In this document: in pieces, positions 51,292-58,578 of the stretch | Numbering within the stretch: position 1 is the stretch's first letter | Layout of the letters: each line of letters begins with the position of its first letter | From: Foliamicus sp965115835 | Lineage (GTDB): Bacteria; Pseudomonadota; Gammaproteobacteria; Steroidobacterales; Foliamicaceae | DNA length: 64,000 nucleotides | Assembly (NCBI GenBank): GCA_965115835.1 | Contig: OZ220471.1 | Span: 496,001-560,000 of the forward strand | Direction: 5' to 3' | The notes under the pieces: model-generated | Told to the model about the DNA's origin: nothing | The model's database searches: none | The model's input: only the letters and a program-made list of their open reading frames with translations | Translations under genes and position numbers: made by a program

Positions 51292-51701
51292 CCTTCCTCC
51301 GGCAGGGGCAGCCGTGAGCGCCGGCGGAGCACGCCAGCAAGCACTCCCAGGGCCACCGCCACCACAATCCCCGGCCCCGCCCAGAGCAGCAGCGTGTTGG
51401 GCGCCAGCCTCGGCCGATAGAGGGCGAAATCTCCGTACCGATCCAGCAGGAATTGCTTGACATCGTTTTCGCTGGCGCCCTCTTCCACCATGCGCCGCAA
51501 TTCGCGGCGCATGTCCCTGGCCAGCGGCGCATCCGAGTCCGCCAGATTCTGGTTCTGGCACACCATGCAGCGCACCTCCTCAAGCAGCTTGCGGTAGAGT
51601 TCCTGCTGCGCTTGGGTGGCCAGCGGCGGCTGGGTATCGACGGCCGGCAGGTTGGTTGCAACCAGCGCCAGCACCAGCGCCAAGGCTACCAGCGGCCTCA
51701 T
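51288..51701 (-). CDS. ccmH: Cytochrome c maturation protein CcmH
   Basis: 137 residues. Signal-like N-terminus, then the redox motif LLEEVRCMVCQNQNLADSDA (CMVC; LRCxxCQNQ in the family), RDMRRELRRMVEEGASENDV and a C-terminal membrane helix (LLLWAGPGIVVAVALGVLAG). Short CcmH form; the TPR half is encoded separately as ccmI. Reduces the apocytochrome CxxCH thiols. ATGA overlap with ccmG. Confidence 0.95.
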   Translation of the reverse strand: MRPLVALALVLALVATNLPAVDTQPPLATQAQQELYRKLLEEVRCMVCQNQNLADSDAPLARDMRRELRRMVEEGASENDVKQFLLDRYGDFALYRPRLAPNTLLLWAGPGIVVAVALGVLAGVLRRRSRLPLPEEG

Positions 51702-52249
51702 CCTTCGTTTCCCCACAGCAGCGGCGCGAACACATCCGAGAATGTGGAGCTGTTCAGCGGACCCACATGCCGGTAACGAACGATACCGGCGCTGTCGATC
51801 AGAAACGTTTCGGGAGCTCCATAGACGCCCCAGTCGATGGCGGCCCGTCCATCCGCATCCACCCCGATTGCGCGGTAAGGATTGCCGTGCAACGAGAGCC
51901 ATTGCCGGGCATCGCTGACCCGGTCTTTCCAGTTCAACCCGTAGATGGGAACGCCCGCCCGCTCCAGCTGCATGAGAAACCCGTGCTCTTCCAGGCAGCC
52001 GGCGCACCAGCTGGCCCACACGTTCAGCATCCAGGGGCCCTCGTCGATCCCGGACAACGATAGTCTGGCGCCTTCTCCTTCATCCAGAAGCCTGGGCAGA
52101 GAGAAATCCGGCGCCGCCTGTCCGACCAGGGGCGAGGGCACCAGATTGGGGTTGCGCCCCAGGCTGATCCCGAAAAGAAGCACCAGGGCCGCCAGAACCG
52201 CGCAGGGCAGCAGCAACAGCCCCCGGAAGCGCCGTTGTCCCGCGGTCAC
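51698..52249 (-). CDS. ccmG: Thiol:disulfide interchange protein CcmG/DsbE
   Basis: 183 residues from a GTG overlapping the ccmF stop. Membrane anchor (LLLLPCAVLAALVLLFGISL), then NVWASWCAGCLEEHGFL (active-site CAGC rather than the more usual CxxC with Pro/Val), IYGLNWKDRVSDARQWL, GAPETFLIDSAGIVRYRHVG. The GVYGAPETFLID stretch is specific for CcmG. It keeps the CcmH/apocytochrome thiols reduced in the periplasm. Confidence 0.95.
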   Translation of the reverse strand: MTAGQRRFRGLLLLPCAVLAALVLLFGISLGRNPNLVPSPLVGQAAPDFSLPRLLDEGEGARLSLSGIDEGPWMLNVWASWCAGCLEEHGFLMQLERAGVPIYGLNWKDRVSDARQWLSLHGNPYRAIGVDADGRAAIDWGVYGAPETFLIDSAGIVRYRHVGPLNSSTFSDVFAPLLWGNEG

Positions 52250-54176
52250 GGCGACTCGTCCCTGGCCCGTGCGCGGCGGTAGCGCGGATCCGTGATCGCC
52301 AGCAATCCGCCCAGGGCCATGATGAGCGCGCCGAGCCAGATCAGCCGCACCAGCGGTTTCACCTGCACCCGCACGCTCCAGGCGTCATTGCCCAATGGCT
52401 CGCCCAGCGCAACGAAGAGATCATGGCGCCAGCCCGCATCAATGCCCGCCTCGGTCATGGGGCTTTTCTGCACTTCATAGACCCGTTTCTGCGGATACAG
52501 GGTGGCTACCGGCTTGCCGTTGCGGGTCACGCGCGCGACGCCCTGCATCGCTTCGTAATTGGGACCCTGCACCGATTCGATCCGCTCCAGTTCGAACTCG
52601 TAGCCCGCCACCTCCAGGCGTTCGCCCGGCGCCAGACTGTGATCCGTCTCCACTCCCCAGGCGGAGACCACCACGATTCCCAGCGTGGTCACACCGAGGC
52701 CGCAGTGGGCCAGTTGCATGCCCCAGGCAGCCCGCTGCGGCCGGGGGCCCCGCTTCAGCAGCCACGCCACCGGGTCCCGCAAGGCCGCGGCGATCACCCA
52801 AAGGGCAACCAGCATGCCCACCAGCGTGAGCAGGCCCGCATAACCGTATGCAGCAAGCGTGAGGCCCAGGACTCCCAGCAGCGCCACAAGCGCGGGAACC
52901 CGCAGCTTGCGAGCCCATTCGTCCTGGCGGGTCGCGCCCCACGAGGCATGCATGCCCGCCCCCACGACTACCAGCAAGGGCAGCATGGGAAAGATGAACA
53001 CCAGATTGAAGTCGGCGGACCCACCGAAATTTTGCCCAGCTCCAGCGCATCGATCGCCAGGGGATACAGCGTGCCGAACAGAACCAGAACGGTCGCTGCG
53101 CTCAGCAACACGGTGTTGACCAGCAGCGCCGCTTCGCGCGACACCAGTTTGAAGCCTGTCGGCGGATTGACAGCCACGCTTCGCAGAGCATAGAGGAGCA
53201 GCGCGCCACCCACCACCACGGCCAGGAACACCAGAATGAACAACCCGCGGGCCGGGTCGCTGGCAAAGGCGTGCACGGACACGAGCACGCCTGACCGGAC
53301 CAGGAAGGCGCCGAGCAGGCTCAGACCGAACGCGGCGATTGCCAAAAGCAGCGTGGCGTTCCCGAAAAGTCCGCGCCTTTCGGTTACCGCCAGCGTATGA
53401 ATGAGGGCCGTGCCGGCCAGCCAGGGCATGAACGAGGCGTTCTCCACCGGATCCCAGAACCACCATCCCCCCCAACCCAGCTCGTAGTAGGCCCACCAGC
53501 TTCCCAGGGCGATGCCCACGGTCAGGAACATCCAGGCGGCTGTCGTCCACGGACGGGTCCAACGCGCCCAGCGCGGGTCCAGCCGCCCGCCCAGCAATGC
53601 CGCCACCGCAAAGGCGAACGGCACGGCCAGGCCCACATAGCCCATGTACAGCAGTGGTGGGTGCATGGCCAGCGCCGGATCCTGCAGCAGCGGGTTGAGG
53701 TCGGCGCCATCCGCCGCGGGCGGGAAAAGCCGGAAGAACGGATTGGAGGTGAGCAGGATAAACAGCAAGAAGCCCACGCTCACGAAGCCCAGCACGCCGA
53801 GCACCCTGGCCTTCAGCTCCCCGGGCAGCGCCCGGCTGGCCAGGGCCACGGCGCATGTCCAGGCGCCCAGCACCAATTGCCACAGCACCAGAGAACCTTC
53901 GTGGGCGCCCCAGATCGCAGCGAAGCGGTACAGCGCAGGCAGCTTCAGGTTCGAATGCAAGGCCACATACTGCACGCTGAAGTCGTGGCGGAAAAAACTT
54001 GCCGCCAGCATGGCGAACGCCAGTGCGGTGAACGCCAGCATGCCCAGCGCGCAGGGCGTTGCCACCGCCATCCAGCGTTTGTTGCCGGTATGCGCTCCGG
54101 CCAGGGGAAAGACCGTCAGCGCCAGCGCCAGACACAGGGAAAGCGCAAGGCTGATCTGGCCGATCTCGGGAATCAT
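52246..54176 (-). pseudogene. ccmF: Heme lyase CcmF, apparent single-base deletion
   Basis: CcmF is about 640 residues. The N-terminal two thirds read from the ATG at 54176 (IPEIGQISLALSLCLALAL after Met; tryptophan-rich heme-handling motif GWGGWWFWDPVENASFMPWL) to LELGKISVGPP. The rest (FNLVFIFPMLPLLVVVGAG to the C-terminus) lies in another frame. One base is missing between 53012 and 53013: inserting a base there turns PPTS into PP(Y)FNLVF, the family sequence. Everything else is intact, and ccmG follows with a GTGA overlap. Since cytochrome c maturation fails without CcmF while all other ccm genes are intact, a sequencing error is likely. Confidence 0.93.
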
Positions 54177-54225
54177 GGCTGTCGGCGCTTCCGGCTGGTC
54201 GCCCGCTCAAGGGCGGGGCTCACCT

Positions 54226-54672
54226 TCACGGCAGCGAAGCGTCCGGCAGGCGCCCCTGCTCTCTCAGCATATCCGCAACTTCCGGAGGCATGTAATTCTC
54301 GTCGTGTCTGGCCAGGACCTCGTCTGCGCGAAACAGACCATCCGCCTCCACAGTGCCGTGGGCCACCACGCCCTGCCCTTCGCGAAACAGATCCGGCAGT
54401 ACGCCGGCATAGGCGACGGTGATGCTCTGCTCCAGATCCGTTACCTCGAATTGCACTTCCAGCGATCCCGGCGTGCGCCGCACGCTGCCCTGCTCCACCA
54501 GACCGCCCACCCTCAGGCGCTGTCCGGATGGCGCCTCGCCCCGGGAGATCTGCGCGGGCGTGTAGAAGTACAGGAGGTTTTGCTCGAAGGCCGCCAGAAC
54601 CAGGGCAGTGGCGGCCGCCAGACTCGCCAGCCCCACGGACATGGCCAGCATCCTGCGTCGCCGGGGGGTCAT
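54226..54672 (-). CDS. ccmE: Heme chaperone CcmE
   Basis: 148 residues from the ATG at 54672, which overlaps the ccmD stop (ATGA). One N-terminal membrane helix (MLAMSVGLASLAAATALVLA), then FYTPAQISRGEAPSGQRLRV and the OB-fold. The covalent heme-binding His is in VLARHDENYMPPEVA, exactly as in CcmE. It carries heme from CcmABCD to CcmF. ccmF starts about 50 bases downstream. Confidence 0.96.
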   Translation of the reverse strand: MTPRRRRMLAMSVGLASLAAATALVLAAFEQNLLYFYTPAQISRGEAPSGQRLRVGGLVEQGSVRRTPGSLEVQFEVTDLEQSITVAYAGVLPDLFREGQGVVAHGTVEADGLFRADEVLARHDENYMPPEVADMLREQGRLPDASLP

Positions 54673-54848
54673 GTGCGCAACTCCCAGGCGCCCTCGTCCG
54701 GTGCGACGCTCAAGTTGCGGATTTGCTTGCGCACGCTGTACAGGCGGCTGCGGGCGCTCAGCAGCAGGCCCGCCAGACTTGCAAAGGACAGCCCCACGCA
54801 GGGCCACACGAAGGCCCCGTAGCCACCCATGGCGAAGAAATCCCTCAT
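54669..54848 (-). CDS. ccmD: Heme exporter protein CcmD
   Basis: 59 residues, read directly from the sequence between ccmC and ccmE. The N-terminus DFFAMGGYGAFVWPCVGLSF is the family hallmark; one membrane helix (VGLSFASLAGLLLSA) is followed by a basic region (ARSRLYSVRKQIR). The ATG overlaps the ccmC stop and the TGA overlaps the ccmE ATG. CcmD helps release holo-CcmE from CcmAB-C. Confidence 0.93.
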   Translation of the reverse strand: MRDFFAMGGYGAFVWPCVGLSFASLAGLLLSARSRLYSVRKQIRNLSVAPDEGAWELRT

Positions 54849-55621
54849 GTGCTCACTGCCACCGCTTCACGCACCCAACGGGCGCCGCGTTCGCGCAGAA
54901 GCACTTCGGCGCGGGCCCGGGTCAGCGTTACCGAAAGGGAAAACAACACCGCGCCCAGGATCGTCAAGAGCAAGGGCCACAGCATGTCCCAGGTGATCGC
55001 CGGGGCCCCCAGCCGCGAGATGGTGGGTCCCTGGTGCAGGCTGCTCCACCACTCCACCGAAAACTTGATGATGGGGAGGTTCACCACGCCCACAACGGCA
55101 AGGATCCCGGCAGCCCGGTCCGCGCTGCTGCGTTCCTCCAGCGATGCATGAAGCAGCATGTAGCCCAGGTACAGAAAGAACATCACCAGCACCGAAGTCA
55201 ACCGCGCATCCCCCCAACTCCAATAGGCGCCCCACATCGGCTTGCCCCAGAGCATGCCGGTCACAAGCGCCAGGCCGGTGAATGCGAGCCCTGCCGGGGC
55301 TGCGGCCACGGCAATCGCATAGGCCAGTTTCATCCGCCACACCAGCCCGATGGCCGAAGCGATGGCCATAAGTGCGTAAAGCTGCATGGCCAGATAGGCG
55401 GCGGGAACGTGGAAGTAGATGATGCGAAACGCATCGCCCTGCTGGTAGTCCGGAGGCGCAAGCAGCAACCCCCCGAAAGCGCCTGCCACGATGGCCGACA
55501 GGCCGCTCCACAGCATCCACGGCTCCGCCCGCCCGGCCATGCGGTAGAAATGCGGCGGAGAAGCCAGCCTGTGCAGCCAGTTGGGAAGTCGAATCCTGGG
55601 GAGCCTATCGGTCATGTCCAT
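54845..55621 (-). CDS. ccmC: Heme exporter protein CcmC
   Basis: 258 residues from the ATG at 55621 (GTG at 55624 also possible). Six membrane segments and the conserved heme-handling loop GKPMWGAYWSWGDARLTSVL between helices 3 and 4 (tryptophan-rich motif). Conserved His residues are in IIYFHVPAAYLAMQ and WWSSLHQGPTI. It loads heme onto CcmE. A TATAAA -10 (55638-55643, minus) just upstream suggests a promoter separate from ccmAB, which lie 265 bases away. Confidence 0.95.
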   Translation of the reverse strand: MDMTDRLPRIRLPNWLHRLASPPHFYRMAGRAEPWMLWSGLSAIVAGAFGGLLLAPPDYQQGDAFRIIYFHVPAAYLAMQLYALMAIASAIGLVWRMKLAYAIAVAAAPAGLAFTGLALVTGMLWGKPMWGAYWSWGDARLTSVLVMFFLYLGYMLLHASLEERSSADRAAGILAVVGVVNLPIIKFSVEWWSSLHQGPTISRLGAPAITWDMLWPLLLTILGAVLFSLSVTLTRARAEVLLRERGARWVREAVAVST

Positions 55622-55637
55622 CACGCGGGGAACGGGG

Positions 55638-55643
55638 TTTATA
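55638..55643 (-). promoter_or_regulatory. -10-like element of the ccmC-I operon
   Basis: TATAAA on the minus strand, about 17 bases from the ccmC start, in a locally AT-rich stretch. Confidence 0.35.
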
Positions 55644-55694
55644 TTCTGGCGACCTGTTCGCGAATGCGGATTTTAAGCGTTTCGAGGAGGCGAA

Positions 55695-55955
55695 ATGTCC
55701 TTTTCCCGAAGGGGCATGCTGATTGACGAGAACGAGAGCCTTGTTTGCGGCTGTTGCCGGAGGGTTTCGGGAGATGGTTTCAACTCATGTCGGATGCGGG
55801 GCGCCGGGAAAGGGCGGCTTGCCCGGGTAATCGCTCGCAACAGGCCAATCGGATTCACTTGTACGATCGGTGAGATTCAAGCGGGTTTAACTGGCCGTGG
55901 CCCTGAGTGCGGCGGCGCAGGCCCAGGGCAACAGCCCCAGCGCCACAAGCAGTAA
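55695..55955 (+). CDS. Possible small Cys-rich protein antisense between ccmB and ccmC
   Basis: 86-residue frame on the strand opposite to the ccm genes, filling the 265-base ccmB-ccmC gap and running 69 bases into the 3' end of ccmB. AGGAGG at 55685-55690, 4 bases before the ATG, is an almost ideal ribosome-binding site. The product has five Cys in its first 33 residues (CGCC plus two) and is basic. No family recognised and no clear promoter; listed because of the strong initiation signal. Confidence 0.3.
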   Translation: MSFSRRGMLIDENESLVCGCCRRVSGDGFNSCRMRGAGKGRLARVIARNRPIGFTCTIGEIQAGLTGRGPECGGAGPGQQPQRHKQ

Positions 55956-56552
55956 CGCGCCCAGCATCAGTAGCGGCGGCGCCGCCGACTGTCCTTCAAG
56001 GGCCAGCTCCACGGCGCGCGCGCCGAACAGCAGCACCGGCAGCGACAGGGGCAGTACCAGCACCGCGAGCAGGCCGGCCCCGCGGCGCAGCCCCGAGGTC
56101 AGCGCCGCCGCCATCGTCGCCATCAGGCTCAGGGCCGGCGTTCCCAGGGCCAGTGCGCCCGGCAGAACCAGCAGGGCGCGGCCCTGCATGCCGTAGCTGT
56201 AGGCGACCGGCAGCGACAGCAGGACCAGGGGCAGCCCGAAAATGCACCAGTTGGCCATGGCTTTCGCCAGCGACAACCACGCCGGATCCACTGCGCTCAA
56301 CAGCATCAGATCCAGAACCCCGTCCTCCCGGTCAGGCTGGAACAGCAGCGGCATGGCGAGCAACATGGAAAGTAGCGACACCACCCAGATGACGCCGGGC
56401 CCCCAGCCGGGAAACAGCGACTCATCATGGCCGGCGACGATTGGGAACAAGGCAGTAGATAATGCAAAAAAAGAAACGTTGATAACTATATAGTTCCATC
56501 TCTTGAAGTAGATAAGAAACTCATGCCGCAATACGGAAAGCCACGCTTTCAC
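55887..56552 (-). CDS. ccmB: Heme exporter protein CcmB
   Basis: 221 residues from a GTG that overlaps the ccmA stop (GTGA). Six hydrophobic segments. The N-terminus RHEFLIYFKRWNYIVINVSF leads into FFALSTALFPIVAG; the cytoplasmic loop FQPDREDGVLDLMLLSAVDP is characteristic. It forms the ABC-type CcmAB complex that frees heme-loaded CcmE. The first 30 codons are AT-rich compared with the rest. Confidence 0.94.
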   Translation of the reverse strand: MKAWLSVLRHEFLIYFKRWNYIVINVSFFALSTALFPIVAGHDESLFPGWGPGVIWVVSLLSMLLAMPLLFQPDREDGVLDLMLLSAVDPAWLSLAKAMANWCIFGLPLVLLSLPVAYSYGMQGRALLVLPGALALGTPALSLMATMAAALTSGLRRGAGLLAVLVLPLSLPVLLFGARAVELALEGQSAAPPLLMLGALLLVALGLLPWACAAALRATAS

Positions 56553-57163
56553 CGTTTGACTCCCAGAATCAATTCCGCGACCTGCGGGCCAGATCCCCAT
56601 TTCTCCCGATGCCCGGCGAGTACCGCACAACCTCCGGACCGGAGGTGCCCGGACAACTCCCCTGTCATCCACGCCCTGCCCTGCGAGTCGAGATTCGAAT
56701 CCGGCTCATCCATCAGCCACAGCGGCGCACCCGCCCCTACCAGTCCGGCCAGCGCCAGACGCCGGCGCTGGCCGAAGGACAGCCGCGAGGCAGGTCGGTC
56801 TTCCAGTCCCTGCAATCCCGCTCGCTCCAGCAACTTGTCCTCTTGCCCGCCGCGCCCGGCCAGACTCAGGACCAGGGACAGATTTCGCCGCGCGCTCAGC
56901 TCTCCCTTGACGCCATCCCTGTGCCCCAGCCAGCCCAGGCTGCGAACGTAGCGGGCGGGGTCGGTACGCAAGGGCGCCCCGTTCAGGACCAGATCGCCGC
57001 TCTCGGCCGGAAGCAAGCCGGCCAGCACCCTCAGCAACGAGGTCTTGCCTGAACCGTTGGGACCGCGCAGCAGCAGCAGCTTGCCGGGCGCCAGGGCAAA
57101 CGACAGTTTGTGGAACAGGCGCCGTCCGCCCCTCCGGAGAGTCAGCCCCTGCGCTTCGAGCAT
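56549..57163 (-). CDS. ccmA: Heme exporter ATP-binding protein CcmA
   Basis: 204 residues, the typical short ABC ATPase. Walker A RGPNGSGKTSLLRVLAGL, Q/W region YVRSLGWLGHRDGVKGELS (LGHxxGxKxxL is CcmA-specific), signature LSFGQRRRLALAGL, Walker B LWLMDEPDSNLD and the switch His in GHREKW. First gene of the ccm cluster, 39 bases downstream of the oxidoreductase stop. Confidence 0.96.
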   Translation of the reverse strand: MLEAQGLTLRRGGRRLFHKLSFALAPGKLLLLRGPNGSGKTSLLRVLAGLLPAESGDLVLNGAPLRTDPARYVRSLGWLGHRDGVKGELSARRNLSLVLSLAGRGGQEDKLLERAGLQGLEDRPASRLSFGQRRRLALAGLVGAGAPLWLMDEPDSNLDSQGRAWMTGELSGHLRSGGCAVLAGHREKWGSGPQVAELILGVKR

Positions 57164-57202
57164 GGCCTTGCGCCCCGGCGTCGTATGGCGGCAGCAACGA
57201 CG

Positions 57203-58210
57203 TCAGGCGATTGTGACCAGCAGTTTTCCGAAGTGGTCGCCGCGGGCGATGGAGCGGATGGCCTCAGGTCCTTCGCTCAGCGCAAACTTGCGGTCAATCA
57301 CCGCCGCAATGCCATGCCGGGCCAGATGCTCGCTCACCGCGGCGTGGTCTTGCCGGGCGCCGACGGTAATTCCGTGAATGCTCGCACACTTGCCGATCAG
57401 CGCCATCGCGTTCATTTCCGCACTGATGCCGCCAAGAGCGCCAAGCATCCCGATCGACCCGTTCAGGCCCAGGGCCTGCAGCGATTGTCCGAGCGTGCCC
57501 ATGCCGCCGGTCTCCACGACCACATCCACCCCGCCGCCGCTTGACTTGAAGGCCTCTGCCCCCCATTCGGGCGTGGTGCGGTAGTTGATGGTTTTGTCTG
57601 CGCCCAGTTTTCGGGCCCGCTCCAGCTTTTCGTCGCTGGATGAGGTAATGATGACCGTGGCCCCCAGCGACTTCGCAATCTGCAAGGCAAAGATCGACAC
57701 GCCGCCGGTGCCCAGCAGCAGCACCCTGGAGCCCGGCCCCACAGATCCTCCGCAATGCAGCGCGTTCCATGCAGTCACGCCGGCGCAGGCCAGGGTGGCG
57801 GCCGTTTCCATGCTCATGCCTTCCGGCGCCGGCAGCAGCGCGCTTTCCGGGTACAGGCCCCTTTCGGTGAGAGCGCCGGGCGCCTCGCAACCGGTCGAGC
57901 GGGTCCGCACGCCGGGAGCGACCGGCTGCGACTCCCAGTCCTGCCAGAACACCGTCATGACGCGATCGCCGGGGCGGTATTGCGTCACCCGGGAACCCAC
58001 GGATTCGACTACGCCCGCGCCATCGGAAAGCGGAATCAGCGGAAAGTCCTTCTCGCCTCCATAGAAACCTGCGCAAATCATGTAATCGCGGTAATTCACG
58101 GCCGCCGAATGCATCCGCACAAGCACATCTCCGGGGCCCGGTTCGGGCGTGTCCGCGGAAACCACGGCCAGATGTTCCAGGCCGGATGCCGCAAGCTGCA
58201 CACACTGCAT
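57203..58210 (-). CDS. Zinc-free alcohol dehydrogenase/quinone oxidoreductase-like enzyme
   Basis: 335 residues from the ATG at 58210, with GGAGGGAAATCA upstream. Medium-chain dehydrogenase fold: VLVRMHSAAVNYRDYMICAG, IPLSDGAGVVESVGSRV and PGDRVMTVFW in the N-terminal domain; nucleotide-binding VLLLGTGGVSIFALQIAKSL in the second. The catalytic zinc Cys and the structural four-Cys loop of true alcohol dehydrogenases are not visible. NAD(P)H-dependent reductase or dehydrogenase of unknown substrate. A TATAAT -10 (58296-58301, minus) lies 86 bases upstream. Confidence 0.88.
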   Translation of the reverse strand: MQCVQLAASGLEHLAVVSADTPEPGPGDVLVRMHSAAVNYRDYMICAGFYGGEKDFPLIPLSDGAGVVESVGSRVTQYRPGDRVMTVFWQDWESQPVAPGVRTRSTGCEAPGALTERGLYPESALLPAPEGMSMETAATLACAGVTAWNALHCGGSVGPGSRVLLLGTGGVSIFALQIAKSLGATVIITSSSDEKLERARKLGADKTINYRTTPEWGAEAFKSSGGGVDVVVETGGMGTLGQSLQALGLNGSIGMLGALGGISAEMNAMALIGKCASIHGITVGARQDHAAVSEHLARHGIAAVIDRKFALSEGPEAIRSIARGDHFGKLLVTIA

Positions 58211-58578
58211 TGATTTCCCTCCAGACTTGATGATGTTCCGGCGATGTTCCGGTAACGGGCCCGGATTCGCGAAAAAACCACAAGAAACGGCCGTGATTAT
58301 ATTGCCGGCCAGCGCCCAACCGTTCCTTGTGTCCAGGTTTTCGCGCCCGCCGCGCGGCCCGCAGTGTCCTCCGGATTCAGGCGCATCCTGACTCGCAATG
58401 AGGCGTCGGCAATGACGCCAACCCCGCAATCCGGCCCGCCATGGCCCCTGAGCGCGAGGAACAGTCGTTCGGTACCGGTTCCGGGATCAATCATGTTCGC
58501 CGAGCTCTGCGGCCATGAAAGCCCCGGATCAGGCCGTGGAACGGAACTCCGAGGATGGAGAGACGGGAAAGCAATCCT
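58211..58578. other. Intergenic region upstream of the oxidoreductase
   Basis: About 370 bases between the oxidoreductase start and the stop of the giant LRR protein. It holds the -10-like TATAAT on the minus strand at 58296-58301. A 65-codon minus-strand frame (58297-58494) exists but lacks a ribosome-binding site and recognisable features. No terminator hairpin was noticed for the LRR gene. Confidence 0.45.
58296..58301 (-). promoter_or_regulatory. -10 element of the oxidoreductase gene
   Basis: TATAAT on the minus strand, followed by a roughly 80-base leader with a strong SD at its end. No -35 consensus. Confidence 0.45.

Noticed and set aside
58297..58494. 65-residue minus-strand ORF upstream of the oxidoreductase
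   Set aside because: No ribosome-binding site, no recognisable features and it overlaps the likely promoter.
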